A program made the position numbers and the translations under genes. The notes under the pieces were generated by a model, which ran no database searches, was not told the origin of the DNA, and saw nothing but the letters and a program-made list of their open reading frames with translations. Positions 1 to 8,221 of a DNA stretch of 64,000 nucleotides are shown piece after piece. The DNA lies in assembly GCA_035447065.1 (NCBI GenBank), contig DAOTGJ010000015.1, positions 7,409 to 71,408 on the forward strand, given 5' to 3'. The first letter of the stretch is position 1. Every line of letters starts with the position of its first letter. Source of the DNA: CALEMW01 sp035447065 (GTDB lineage: Bacteria; Krumholzibacteriota; Krumholzibacteriia; LZORAL124-64-63).

Positions 1-569
1 TCGGCCTCGCGGCCCAGCATCTCCATGAGGCGCGCGCGCAGGGAGTAGCCCAGCAGGGTGACCTGGCGGCCGGCGTCGTTCACGTAGTACTCGGCGTGGG
101 CGTCGTAGCCCACCGCGTCCAGCAGCTTGACCAGGGTGGAGCCGAAGGCGCCGGCGCGGGCCGAGACCACGTTGAGCGGCCCGGTGGGGTTGGCGCTGAT
201 GTACTCCACGTTGATGCGCTTGCCGCCGCCGGTGCGGATCTCCTGGATGGCACCCTGGCCCTGCCAGAGGTCCAGCAGGAGGTCGCGGGTGTGGGCGCGG
301 GCCAGGCGGAAGTTGATGAACCCGGGCCCGGCGATCTCCACGGACTCGATGACGTCGCGGTCGAAGCTCAGCTTGGCCGCCAGCTCGCCGGCCAGCTCGC
401 GCGGGTTGCGCTTGAGGCGCTTGGCGCAGGCCATGGCCACGTTGCTGCTCAGGTCGCCGTGGGACTTGTCGCGGGGCTTCTCCAGACCCACGTCCAGGTC
501 GCCCTCGAAGAGTCCGTACTCCTCCAGGCACCGGAGGATCTCGCTGCGGATGAGGTCGTGGATGGTCAT
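1..569 (-). CDS. argS: Arginyl-tRNA synthetase, N-terminal part (cut by window edge)
   Basis: This is the first ~189 residues of a class I arginyl-tRNA synthetase, which charges tRNA-Arg in the cytoplasm. The N-terminal tRNA-recognition (Add-1) domain is followed by the ISANPTGPL block typical of ArgRS and then EYYVNDAGRQ. The place of the HIGH signature reads NVVSARAGA instead of the usual HVGHARGA, so both signature histidines are absent (see findings). The ATG at 569 overlaps the stop of rsfS by 4 bases (ATGA), which suggests translational coupling. The C-terminal catalytic (KMSK-like) and anticodon-binding parts lie outside the window. Confidence 0.93.
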   Translation of the reverse strand, partial: MTIHDLIRSEILRCLEEYGLFEGDLDVGLEKPRDKSHGDLSSNVAMACAKRLKRNPRELAGELAAKLSFDRDVIESVEIAGPGFINFRLARAHTRDLLLDLWQGQGAIQEIRTGGGKRINVEYISANPTGPLNVVSARAGAFGSTLVKLLDAVGYDAHAEYYVNDAGRQVTLLGYSLRARLMEMLGREA

Positions 570-1054
570 GCCGGGTCCGCTCCGCTCTGTTCGGGATCCG
601 CGGCCCGGGCGCGCCGGACCAGCTCCAGGTCCGGGTGGCGCGCGGCCACGTCGTCCCTGCCGAAGTAGGCGACGTCCACCTCCAGGCGGGGGGCGTCGTT
701 CCAGAGCCGCTCCAGCTCGTAGTACTCGCGGCTCCGGGGCTGCATCAGGTGGACCAGCAGGTCCACGAAGTCCATGAGCACCCACTGGGACTGCTCGGTG
801 CCCTCGATGTGCAGGGGCTTCTGCTTCAGGCGGAACAGCGCCTCGCGCACGGCCTTGGTCATGGCCTCCACCTGGGGCTGCGAGCCCCCGGAGGCGATGA
901 GGAAGAAGTCGGCCACGTCGCTGCGGCCGCGCAGGTCCAGCACCACCACGTTCTCGCCCTTGCGCTGCAGGACGGCGTGGGCGGCGGCTTCGGCGGCCAG
1001 GAACCCGGGCGCGTCGGCGCCGGCGGACCAGGATGTCTCCCTAGGATCGGTCAT
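566..1054 (-). CDS. rsfS: Ribosomal silencing factor RsfS
   Basis: A 162-residue protein of the RsfS/Iojap family, which binds uL14 on the 50S subunit and blocks subunit joining under nutrient limitation. The family core is visible as VVVLDLRGRSDVADFF, IASGGSQPQVEAM, and the WVLMDFVDLLVHLM stretch with the REYYELERLW tail. An N-terminal extension of about 20 residues and a charged C-terminal tail of ~25 residues are less conserved. The gene lies 25 bases downstream of the polyprenyl synthase gene and overlaps argS by 4 bases, so the three are probably one transcript. The ATG at 1054 is the only good start. Confidence 0.95.
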   Translation of the reverse strand: MTDPRETSWSAGADAPGFLAAEAAAHAVLQRKGENVVVLDLRGRSDVADFFLIASGGSQPQVEAMTKAVREALFRLKQKPLHIEGTEQSQWVLMDFVDLLVHLMQPRSREYYELERLWNDAPRLEVDVAYFGRDDVAARHPDLELVRRARAADPEQSGADPA

Positions 1055-1079
1055 GGGTCTTCTCTCGTCGGGAAGGCGC

Positions 1080-2084
1080 TCAGTTGAGGCGTCGCAGCAC
1101 GTACTCCACGGCCACGGTCAGCAGATCCTTCTGCGCGCCGGCGGCCACGGGGGCCAGGGCGTCCTTGCCCTCGTCGCCGAGGCGACGGGCCAGGTCGCGG
1201 GCGTAGTCCACGCCGCCGTTGTCCAGGACGAAGCTCTTCACGCGCGGCCACAGGGGGCGGCGCTCGCCGGGGGGCAGGGCGGCGATCTCCGCCAGCAGGG
1301 CGTCGCGCTCGGCCGGGGGCGCCTGCCGCAGGGCCGCGATCAGGGGCAGGGTGATGCGCCCCTCCTCCCAGTCCTGGCCGGTGGGCTTGCCCAGGCGGCG
1401 TTCGTCGCCCAGGTAGTCGAAGATGTCGTCGGTGATCTGGAAGACGAAGCCGATCTTGCGGCCGAACTCGCCGAAGACCTCCGTGCGCCCGGCATGCTGG
1501 GGATGGAACCCGGCGCCGATGGCGCAGGCCGACTCGATCAGCGAGGCGGTCTTGCGCTCGATGATGGTGAGGTAGGTCTCCTCGGAGATGGCCAGATCGT
1601 GCTTGGTCTCCAGCTGCATCATCTCGGCCTGGCTCATCTTGAAGGTGGTGCCGGCCAGCAGGCGCAGGGCTTCGCCCATGCCTTCCGCGGCCAACACGTC
1701 CAGGGCCTTGCTGTAGAGGTAGTCGCCCATGACCACGGCCGTGGCCACGCCCCAGGCCTCGTTGATGGACGGCAGGCCGCGGCGGGTGAGCGCCTCGTCG
1801 ATGATGTCGTCGTGGAGGAGGGTGGCGGTGTGGATCATCTCCACGCAGGCCGCGGCGGCGATGGCGCCGTCGGGCACGTCGCCCTCGTGCTTGGCCGACA
1901 GCAGCAGCAGGGTGGGCCGGAAGCGCTTGCTCTTGCCGTTGCGCACGTGGGCGCACACGTCCTCGATGAGCGGGGTCTCCCCGCTCATCATGGCGTCGTA
2001 CGCGGCCTCGAAGCGTTTGAGCTCGCCTCCGATGATCCGCTGGAGGGTCAGAAGCTGCACGCGCTGGCGATCAAGCAAAGACAT
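1080..2084 (-). CDS. Polyprenyl diphosphate synthase (IspB/HepT-like)
   Basis: A 334-residue trans-isoprenyl diphosphate synthase that condenses IPP onto an allylic diphosphate to give a long polyprenyl chain, probably the quinone side chain. Both aspartate-rich motifs are present: LLHDDIIDEA (first, with the downstream RRG) and ITDDIFDYLGDE (second). GNGKSKRFRP-like N-terminal substrate residues (NGKSKRFRP) and the QAEMMQLE segment fit octaprenyl/heptaprenyl synthases. Chain length cannot be read safely from sequence. A GAGGAAGG Shine-Dalgarno precedes the ATG. It follows tatC by 66 bases and is followed by rsfS and argS. Confidence 0.93.
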   Translation of the reverse strand: MSLLDRQRVQLLTLQRIIGGELKRFEAAYDAMMSGETPLIEDVCAHVRNGKSKRFRPTLLLLSAKHEGDVPDGAIAAAACVEMIHTATLLHDDIIDEALTRRGLPSINEAWGVATAVVMGDYLYSKALDVLAAEGMGEALRLLAGTTFKMSQAEMMQLETKHDLAISEETYLTIIERKTASLIESACAIGAGFHPQHAGRTEVFGEFGRKIGFVFQITDDIFDYLGDERRLGKPTGQDWEEGRITLPLIAALRQAPPAERDALLAEIAALPPGERRPLWPRVKSFVLDNGGVDYARDLARRLGDEGKDALAPVAAGAQKDLLTVAVEYVLRRLN

Positions 2085-2150
2085 CGGCCCTTCCTCGCAG
2101 GTCCGTCCGGTCCCAAGAACGTCCCAAAGTGCCGTCCGGAGGCCCGTCTG

Positions 2151-2981
2151 TCAATCCTCGTCTGATTTCGCGGATTCTTTCCGACGCACCACGGCCATGG
2201 AGACCAGGACCGAGCCAAGGTACAGGATCATGACCGGCCCGGCCATGAGCAGCTGGCTGAGCACGTCGGGCGGCGTGAGCAGGGCCGAAACGATCACGAT
2301 GATCACCAGGGCGTAGCGCCACCAGGCCAGGAGCTGCCGGGGCTGCACCAGTCCCAGGACGCTGAGCATGAAGACGGCCAGGGGCAGCTCGAAGACCAGC
2401 CCGAAGGCCAGGCAGAGGCGCGACACGAACGCGAAGTAGGGGTCGATCCCGATCAGCGGCATGAGGTTCTCGGTGCCGAACGAGAGCATGAAGACGACGA
2501 CCTTGGGGATCAGGATCACGTAGGCGAAGGCCACGCCGGCGTAGAACAGGCCCGTGGAGGCCACCACCAGGGGGACCACCACCCGCCGCTCCTTGTGGTA
2601 GAGCCCGGGCATGACGAAACGGTACACCCGCCAGAGGATGAACGGCACCACCACGAAGAGGCCGCAGACCGCGGCGATCTTCAGCCGGGTCATGAAGGCC
2701 TCGATGGGGCCGTGGAAGTAGACCTTCTCCCCCGCCGCCGACAGGGGCGTGATCAGCAGGTCCAGCAGGGGCGCGCTGACGAACCAGCAGCCCATGGCCG
2801 CCACCACCGCCGCGACGGCCGACTGCAGCAGGGTGTCGCGCAGCTCCTCCAGGTGATCCAGCAGCGTCATCTCGCCCTCGGGCGCCGCCGCCTCGACCAC
2901 CGCGGACCGGTCCGCGGAGGCCTGGTCCAGGGGCGCCGGCGGAGGGGCCGGCAGGTCGTCCCGCTCCTCACTGTCCGTCAC
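2151..2981 (-). CDS. tatC: Sec-independent protein translocase TatC
   Basis: A 276-residue inner-membrane protein, the twin-arginine signal receptor of the Tat export pathway. A ~35-residue acidic and proline/alanine-rich N-terminal extension precedes the TatC core, which begins MTLLDHLEELRDTLL. Six hydrophobic segments and the conserved cytoplasmic-loop motif FVMPGLYHKERR are visible. The start is GTG at 2981 with GGAGG seven bases upstream; the ATG of the core is an alternative. The start lies 14 bases inside nrdR. No TatA/TatB gene is in the window, so the partner must be elsewhere. Confidence 0.95.
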   Translation of the reverse strand: MTDSEERDDLPAPPPAPLDQASADRSAVVEAAAPEGEMTLLDHLEELRDTLLQSAVAAVVAAMGCWFVSAPLLDLLITPLSAAGEKVYFHGPIEAFMTRLKIAAVCGLFVVVPFILWRVYRFVMPGLYHKERRVVVPLVVASTGLFYAGVAFAYVILIPKVVVFMLSFGTENLMPLIGIDPYFAFVSRLCLAFGLVFELPLAVFMLSVLGLVQPRQLLAWWRYALVIIVIVSALLTPPDVLSQLLMAGPVMILYLGSVLVSMAVVRRKESAKSDED

Positions 2982-3444
2982 GGGCGTCCTCCTTCCCGTC
3001 CAGCAGGGTCCTCAGCTCCAGCATGAACTCGTCCACGTCGCGGAAGGATCGGTAGACCGAGGCGAAGCGCACGTAGGCCACCTCGTCCAGGCCGCGCAGC
3101 TCGCGCATGACCAGCTCGCCCACGGCCTGGGACGGCACCTCGCGGGCGGCGTCGCTCTCCAGGGCGCGCTCCACGCGCTCGGCCAGGGCCTCCATCTGGG
3201 CCAGGGCCACCGGGCGCTTCTCGCAGGCGCGGGCGATGCCGCGCACGATCTTGGCGCGGTCGAAGGCCACCCGCTCCCCGTCGCGCTTGACCACCAGCAG
3301 GGGATGCTGCTCCACCGCCTCGAAGGTGGTGAAGCGTTCGCCGCACTGCAGGCACTCGCGGCGGCGGCGCACGGCGCGGCCGTCGCGGGCCGCGCGGCTG
3401 TCCACCACGCGGTCGTCCTCGGCGTCGCAACGGGGGCAGCGCAC
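2968..3444 (-). CDS. nrdR: Transcriptional repressor NrdR
   Basis: A 158-residue NrdR, the ATP-cone repressor of ribonucleotide reductase genes. The N-terminal zinc ribbon has CPRC at residues 3-6 and CLQCGERF further on, with the conserved VVDSR and RRRREC residues between. The ATP-cone follows (VVKRDGERVAFDRAKIVRGI). Length matches the family. Translation starts at GTG, three bases after the glyA coding frame's stop on the same strand, so on this strand nrdR is downstream neighbour to tatC and overlaps it by 14 bases. Its usual pairing with glyA is preserved. No NrdR box was identified in the window. Confidence 0.96.
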   Translation of the reverse strand: MRCPRCDAEDDRVVDSRAARDGRAVRRRRECLQCGERFTTFEAVEQHPLLVVKRDGERVAFDRAKIVRGIARACEKRPVALAQMEALAERVERALESDAAREVPSQAVGELVMRELRGLDEVAYVRFASVYRSFRDVDEFMLELRTLLDGKEDARDGQ

Positions 3445-3447
3445 GGC

Positions 3448-4692
3448 CTAGAGCTCCGGGTAGAGGGGGAACTCGGCCGCCAGGGCCGCCGTCTCGCCGC
3501 GCAGCTTGACCAGGGCGCCGTCGTCGCCGCGGGCCTGGACCGCGCGGTCCATGATGTCCGCGATGCGCGCCATCTCCGCCGTGCCCATGCCGCGCGTGGT
3601 CAGCGCCGGCGTGCCCAGGCGCACGCCGCTGGTCACGAAGGGGCTCTCCGTGTCGAAGGGCACCGTGTTCTTGTTGCAGGTGATTCCCACGTGCTCCAGC
3701 AGCTCCTCCATGTCCTTGCCGGTCAGGCCGCGGGCCTTGCAGTCCACCAGCAGGAGGTGGTTGTCGGTGCCGCCGCTGACCAGGCGGAAGCCCTTGGCCA
3801 TCAGGCCGGCGGCCAGGGCCTGGGCGTTGTCCAGGACCTGCTGGGCGTAGGTCTTGAACTCAGGCTGCAGGCACTCGTGGAAGCACACGGCCTTGGCCGC
3901 GATGGCGTGCATGAGCGGACCGCCCTGGATGCCCGGGAAGTTCATCTTGTTCACGGCCTTGATGTGCTCGGCCTTGCAGAGCACCAGGCCGCCGCGGGGG
4001 CCGCGCAGGGTCTTGTGCGTGGTGGACGTCACCACGTCGGCGAGGGGCACCGGGCTTGGATGCACGCCCCCGGCCACCAGGCCGGCGATGTGGGCCATGT
4101 CGAAGAGGAAGACCGCGTCCACCTCGTCGGCGATGGCGCGCATGGCCGCGTAGTCCCAGGTGCGCGGGTAGGCGCTGGCGCCGCCCACCAGGACGCGCGG
4201 GCGCACCTGCTTGGCCTGATCGCGCAGGCGGTCGTAGTCGATGGTCTCCGTGCCCTCGCTCACCTCGTAGTGCACGGCCTCGAACATCAGGCCGGAGAAG
4301 TTCACCGGATGCCCGTGGGTCAGGTGGCCGCCGTGGCTCAGGCTCAGGCCCAGGATCCTGTCGCCCGGCTTGCAGAAGGCCAGGTAGGCGGTCATGTTGG
4401 CCGTGGAGCCGCTGTGGGGCTGCACGTTGGCGCGGTCGGCGCCGAAGAGCTCGCAGGCGCGCTGCTTGGCCAGCGTCTCCGCCTGGTCCACGTGCACGCA
4501 GCCCCCGTAGTAGCGCTTGCCGGGATAGCCCTCCGCGTACTTGTTGGTCAGCACGCTGCCCACGGCCTCCATCACGGCCGGGCTGGTGAAGTTCTCGCTG
4601 GCGATCATCTCCAGCTGGTCCCGCTGGCGGCCCAGCTCGGCATCCACCACGGCGGCGATCTCGGGGTCGACGCGCTTCAGGAATCCACTCAT
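3448..4692 (-). CDS. glyA: Serine hydroxymethyltransferase
   Basis: A 414-residue PLP enzyme that interconverts serine and glycine while making 5,10-methylene-THF. Hallmarks are QRDQLEMIASENFTS near the N-terminus, the substrate/PLP segments NKYAEGYPGKRYYGG and HGGHLTHG, and the Schiff-base lysine in STTHKTLRGPRGG. Length is normal for the bacterial enzyme. The chosen ATG at 4692 has GGAGAG eight bases upstream; the longer reading frame upstream is a shadow of rpiB. It sits between rpiB and nrdR, a gene order also seen around Bacillus glyA. Confidence 0.97.
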   Translation of the reverse strand: MSGFLKRVDPEIAAVVDAELGRQRDQLEMIASENFTSPAVMEAVGSVLTNKYAEGYPGKRYYGGCVHVDQAETLAKQRACELFGADRANVQPHSGSTANMTAYLAFCKPGDRILGLSLSHGGHLTHGHPVNFSGLMFEAVHYEVSEGTETIDYDRLRDQAKQVRPRVLVGGASAYPRTWDYAAMRAIADEVDAVFLFDMAHIAGLVAGGVHPSPVPLADVVTSTTHKTLRGPRGGLVLCKAEHIKAVNKMNFPGIQGGPLMHAIAAKAVCFHECLQPEFKTYAQQVLDNAQALAAGLMAKGFRLVSGGTDNHLLLVDCKARGLTGKDMEELLEHVGITCNKNTVPFDTESPFVTSGVRLGTPALTTRGMGTAEMARIADIMDRAVQARGDDGALVKLRGETAALAAEFPLYPEL

Positions 4693-4718
4693 GCCGCTCT
4701 CCTCGTTGGGGCGAAGGG

Positions 4719-5180
4719 TCAACCCTGGTCGTGGCGGGCCAGGCTCTGCTCGATGGCGGTGATCTTGTCCACGCGGCGGGCGTGGCGCCCGCCCTCGAAG
4801 GCGCTGGCGATCCAGGCGCGGGCCATGGCCACGGCGTCGTCCGCGGCGGTGTGATCGCCGGAGAAGCAGATCACGTTGCTGTCGTTGTGGCGGCGCGTGG
4901 TGGCGGCCGCCTCCAGGCTGCAGCAGAGGGCGGCGCGCACGCCTGGCACCTTGTTGGCCGCGATGCTCACGCCGATGCCCGAGCCGCAGGCCAGCACGCC
5001 CAAGTCCGCGTCGCCGGCGGCCACCGCCAGGCCCACGGCGCGGGCGAAGTCCGGGTAGTCGGCCGACTCGGGACCGTGGCAGCCGTAGTCCTCCACCTCG
5101 TGGCCGTCGTCGGTCAGGGCGGCGGTCACGGCCAGCTTGAGCTCGTAGCCGCGATGGTCGTTGCCCACGGCGATCTTCAT
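4719..5180 (-). CDS. rpiB: Ribose-5-phosphate isomerase B
   Basis: A 153-residue RpiB/LacAB-family enzyme that interconverts ribose 5-phosphate and ribulose 5-phosphate. The family signatures are NDHRGYELK at the N-terminus, CGSGIGVSIAANKVPGVRAA with the active-site cysteine, and RRHNDSNVICF. The start ATG at 5180 overlaps the stop of the upstream phosphatase by 4 bases. Position between a YwlE-like phosphatase and glyA matches B. subtilis ywlE-ywlF-glyA. Confidence 0.95.
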   Translation of the reverse strand: MKIAVGNDHRGYELKLAVTAALTDDGHEVEDYGCHGPESADYPDFARAVGLAVAAGDADLGVLACGSGIGVSIAANKVPGVRAALCCSLEAAATTRRHNDSNVICFSGDHTAADDAVAMARAWIASAFEGGRHARRVDKITAIEQSLARHDQG

Positions 5181-5650
5181 GGCCGGTCCTTTCGCCAGAC
5201 TGAGCCCCAGGGCTCCAGGAGTCGTTCCACCTGCTCGGCCATGAGATCGTAGGCCAGCTCGGTGCCCTTGCGCCAGGGATCATCCACGTCTTCGCCGGGA
5301 AGGGCGTCGACGTCGCCGCGCAGGTCCTCCCCCGGACGGCCGAGCTTGCCCAGGCGGCCGGGGAAGTCGGGGAAGCGCTCGCGGAACCGCGCCACGTGGG
5401 CGGCGGTCATGCCCACGGCCCAGTCCGCATCGCGCAGGATCTCGTCGTCCAGACGGCGGCTGCGGTGGGCCTCCAGATTCAGGCCGCGGTCCCGGGCCTG
5501 GTCGCAGCTCCCGGCCGACGCCGGACAGCCCGGGGCGGCGTCCAGGCCGGCGGACGCCGCCTGCAGGTCCGGCCAGCGCGCCGCCGCAAGGCCCTGGGCC
5601 AGGGGGCTGCGGCACGTGTTTCCGCTGCAGAAGAAGAGCACCTTGGTCAC
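5177..5650 (-). CDS. Low-molecular-weight phosphatase, probable protein-arginine phosphatase (YwlE-like)
   Basis: A ~157-residue LMW protein-tyrosine-phosphatase-fold enzyme. The P-loop is CSGNTCRSPLA near the N-terminus (C-X5-R-S), and the catalytic DDPW lies near the C-terminus. In B. subtilis YwlE the threonine at the fifth P-loop position (C-T-G-N-T-C-R) selects phospho-arginine over phospho-tyrosine; the same threonine is present here where tyrosine phosphatases carry isoleucine. This makes arginine phosphatase the better call, although no McsB kinase is in the window. GTG at 5650 gives the usual YwlE length; a TTG at 5677 is possible. It overlaps rpiB by 4 bases. Confidence 0.85.
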   Translation of the reverse strand: MTKVLFFCSGNTCRSPLAQGLAAARWPDLQAASAGLDAAPGCPASAGSCDQARDRGLNLEAHRSRRLDDEILRDADWAVGMTAAHVARFRERFPDFPGRLGKLGRPGEDLRGDVDALPGEDVDDPWRKGTELAYDLMAEQVERLLEPWGSVWRKDRP

Positions 5651-5726
5651 GGCACGGGCCTTTGCGATGCGGGCCAAACGTAGCCAGGGCCGCAGGCGGC
5701 GTCAAGCCGCGGCGGCGGCCCCAAGC

Positions 5727-6347
5727 CTAACCGTCGTCGTCAGTTACGGACTCCCAGCCCGGGAGCGGATCCCCGGCCCCCGCCCGCAGCACCCGCGGCG
5801 GCCGCCGCGTGAGGTCCACCAGGGTGGACGGGCGTCCCGAGCCGCCCCAGGGCAGATCCGCCACCAGGTCCACGCCGCCGCCGGCCCAGGCCGCCGCGGC
5901 GTCCAGGTCCGTGGCCGGCGCCAGGCCCGCGTCGTTGGCGCTGGTGGAGGCCAGCGGGGCGCCCACAACGTCCAGCAGGCTGCGCAGCCGCGGGTCCGCC
6001 GGCACGCGCACCGCGAGGGTGGGTCCGCCGCCGGTGACCGCCGTCGGGGCCTCGGGGACCGCCGTCAGGATGAGGGTGTACGGACCGGGCCAGACCGATG
6101 CGGCCTCCGCCGCCGCCGCCTCGTCCCAGCGCACCCAGGCGCCGGCGACGTCCGCGGACGCGGCCAGCACCAGCAAGGGCTTGTCCGCGTCGCGGCCCTT
6201 CAAGGCGCGGATGCGCGCCAGCGCCGCGGGCCGGTCCAGCCGCGCATGCAGGCCCGGCAGGGTGTCGGTGGGCATGAGAACCACGCCGCCCGCGTCCAGG
6301 ACGCGGGCGGCTTCTGCGGGATCCTGCGTGCGGCGCGGTGCGGTCAC
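5727..6347 (-). CDS. L-threonylcarbamoyladenylate synthase (Sua5/YrdC/YwlC family)
   Basis: A 206-residue YrdC-domain protein that makes threonylcarbamoyl-AMP from threonine, bicarbonate and ATP, the first step of t6A37 tRNA modification. The signatures are the N-terminal GGVVLMPTDTLPGLHAR, KGRDADKPL, WPGPYTLIL and PLASTSAN. It has only the YrdC domain and no C-terminal Sua5 domain, so it is TsaC-length. The start is GTG at 6347, overlapping the purE stop by 4 bases (GTGA). Upstream purD-purE order and downstream YwlE-like phosphatase suggest a mixed housekeeping transcript. Confidence 0.9.
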   Translation of the reverse strand: MTAPRRTQDPAEAARVLDAGGVVLMPTDTLPGLHARLDRPAALARIRALKGRDADKPLLVLAASADVAGAWVRWDEAAAAEAASVWPGPYTLILTAVPEAPTAVTGGGPTLAVRVPADPRLRSLLDVVGAPLASTSANDAGLAPATDLDAAAAWAGGGVDLVADLPWGGSGRPSTLVDLTRRPPRVLRAGAGDPLPGWESVTDDDG

Positions 6348-6820
6348 TCCCCCGCCATCTCCTGGCGGTGCGCGGCCAGCTTGGCCGCCACGTCGGCATC
6401 GGACAGGGCCAGGATGCGCGCCGCGAGCACCGCGGCGTTCTTGGCGCCCGAGGAGCCGATGGCCACGCCCGCCACGGGAATGCCCCCTGGCATCTGCACG
6501 ATGGAGAGCAGCGCATCCATGCCCTGCAGCGCGCCGGCGGCCACGGGCACGCCGATCACCGGCTTCAGGGTCAGCGAAGCCAGCACGCCCGGCAGGTGCG
6601 CGGCCAGCCCCGCCACGCCCACCCACACCTGGACCTGGGCGGCGTCGCCCTCCTGCACGATGCGGCGCAGGCGGTCCGGCGAACGGTGCGCCGACGCCAC
6701 CTCCACCCGGTACGGGATCCCGAAGCGCTCCAGCAGCGCCCCGGTGGGCTCCACCACCGGCCGGTCCGAGTCGCTGCCCATGACGATGACGACCCTGGCG
6801 TCCTTCAGCTCCACGCTCAT
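6344..6820 (-). CDS. purE: N5-carboxyaminoimidazole ribonucleotide mutase (class I PurE)
   Basis: A 158-residue PurE that rearranges N5-CAIR to CAIR in de novo purine synthesis. Visible motifs are MGSDSDRPV at the N-terminus, ASAHRSPDR with the active-site histidine, GVAGLAAHLPG, and PVIGVP. These are typical of the class I (mutase) enzyme that works with PurK; no purK is in the window. The gene starts three bases after purD stops and overlaps the Sua5-type gene by 4 bases. Confidence 0.95.
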   Translation of the reverse strand: MSVELKDARVVIVMGSDSDRPVVEPTGALLERFGIPYRVEVASAHRSPDRLRRIVQEGDAAQVQVWVGVAGLAAHLPGVLASLTLKPVIGVPVAAGALQGMDALLSIVQMPGGIPVAGVAIGSSGAKNAAVLAARILALSDADVAAKLAAHRQEMAGE

Positions 6821-6823
6821 CGC

Positions 6824-8146
6824 TCACTCTCCCAGGAAGGCGGCGCCGATGTCGCGCCGATGATTCATGCCCGCGAACCTCACGTCCGCCAGCAGAGCAT
6901 AGGCGCGGTCGCGGGCGGCGGCCACATCCGCGCCCAGGCCCACGGCGCCCAGCACGCGTCCGCCCGCGCTCACCAGCCGGCCCCCGTCCAGGCGGGTGCC
7001 GGCGTGGATGACCCAGGCGTCCCGGCGGTCGGCCGGCAGGGCGATCTCCTCCCCCTTGGCGTAGGCGCCCGGGTAGCCCGCGGCCGCGCCCACCACCACC
7101 ATGGCGGCGCGGTCCCAGCGCGTCACGGCCGCGCCCCGCCAGGCCGGAGGCGCCTCGGGATCCGGCGCCGGCAGGCCGTCCAGGTACGCGCCCAGCTCCT
7201 TGCGCGCCGCGGCCAGCAGCAGCTCGGCCAGAGGCTCGCGCAGCAGGGGCAGCACCACCTGGGTCTCCGGGTCGCCGAAGCGCGCGTTGTACTCCAGCAC
7301 CATGGGACCGCGCGGCGTGAGCATCAGGCCGGCGTACACCACGCCCCGGTAGTCCACGCCACGGCGGCGCAGCTCCGCCAACGTGGGCTCGATGACGTCG
7401 CGGCCCACGCGGGCGGCCAGGTCCGCATCCAGCAGCGCGCGCCCGGCAAAGGCGCCCATGCCGCCGGTGTTGGGGCCGGTGTCGCCCTCGCCCACGCGCT
7501 TGTGATCGCGCGACGGGGCCAGCAGGGCGTAGGCCTCGCCGTCGGTCACCGCCAGCACCGAGAGCTCGGGACCGGTCAGGCACTCCTCGATCAGCACGCT
7601 GCGGCCGGCGGCGCCGAAACGGTCGGCCTCGAAGCAGTCGCGCAGATGGGCCTCGGCCTCCGCGCGCGCCGCGCACACGGCCACGCCCTTGCCCTGGGCG
7701 GCGCCGCAGGCCTTGACCACCAGCGGGAACTCCCAGCGGTCCAGGGCGGCCAGGGCCGGCGCCAGGGCCTCGTAGTGCTCGTAGCGGGCGGTGGGCACGC
7801 CCGCCGCCTCCATGATCTCCTTGGCCCAATGCTTGTCGCCCTCCAGGCGCGCGCCGTCGGCGCCGGGGCCGAACACGGGCACGCCCGCCGCGCGCACGGC
7901 GTCGGCCACGCCCGCGATGAGCGGGTCCTCGGGGCCCACCACCACCAGGTCCAGCGCCTGCGCCGCGCACCAGGCGGCCAGGGCGGCGTGATCGGCGGGA
8001 TCCACGGCGGGGACGGCGGCCAGGGCCGCGGTGCCGGGGTTGCCGGGCAGGGCGTAGAGCTGGGGGGCGGGATCGGCCAGGGCGAGCTGACGCACCAGGG
8101 CGTGCTCGCGCCCGCCGGAGCCGATCACGAGGATCCGTCGCGACAT
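6824..8146 (-). CDS. purD: Phosphoribosylamine-glycine ligase
   Basis: A 440-residue ATP-grasp enzyme (GAR synthetase) of purine biosynthesis. It begins MSRRILVIGSGGREHAL and contains VGPEDPL, the ATP-grasp segments (PLVVKACGAAQGKGV), the GDTGPNTGGMGAFA signature and EYNARFGDPETQ. The ATG at 8146 has a GGAGGT ribosome-binding site six bases upstream, so the longer frame starting further upstream is not used. It follows the carbamate kinase gene by 75 bases; that gap holds a short GC-rich hairpin (GCGCCG/CGGCGC) near 8200. Confidence 0.96.
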   Translation of the reverse strand: MSRRILVIGSGGREHALVRQLALADPAPQLYALPGNPGTAALAAVPAVDPADHAALAAWCAAQALDLVVVGPEDPLIAGVADAVRAAGVPVFGPGADGARLEGDKHWAKEIMEAAGVPTARYEHYEALAPALAALDRWEFPLVVKACGAAQGKGVAVCAARAEAEAHLRDCFEADRFGAAGRSVLIEECLTGPELSVLAVTDGEAYALLAPSRDHKRVGEGDTGPNTGGMGAFAGRALLDADLAARVGRDVIEPTLAELRRRGVDYRGVVYAGLMLTPRGPMVLEYNARFGDPETQVVLPLLREPLAELLLAAARKELGAYLDGLPAPDPEAPPAWRGAAVTRWDRAAMVVVGAAAGYPGAYAKGEEIALPADRRDAWVIHAGTRLDGGRLVSAGGRVLGAVGLGADVAAARDRAYALLADVRFAGMNHRRDIGAAFLGE

Positions 8147-8221
8147 GGGGACCTCCGGGTCTCGGGGCTGATGGGAGCGCATGGTACACCGCGCCCCGCG
8201 CGCGCCGCAACGGCGCGTCGT

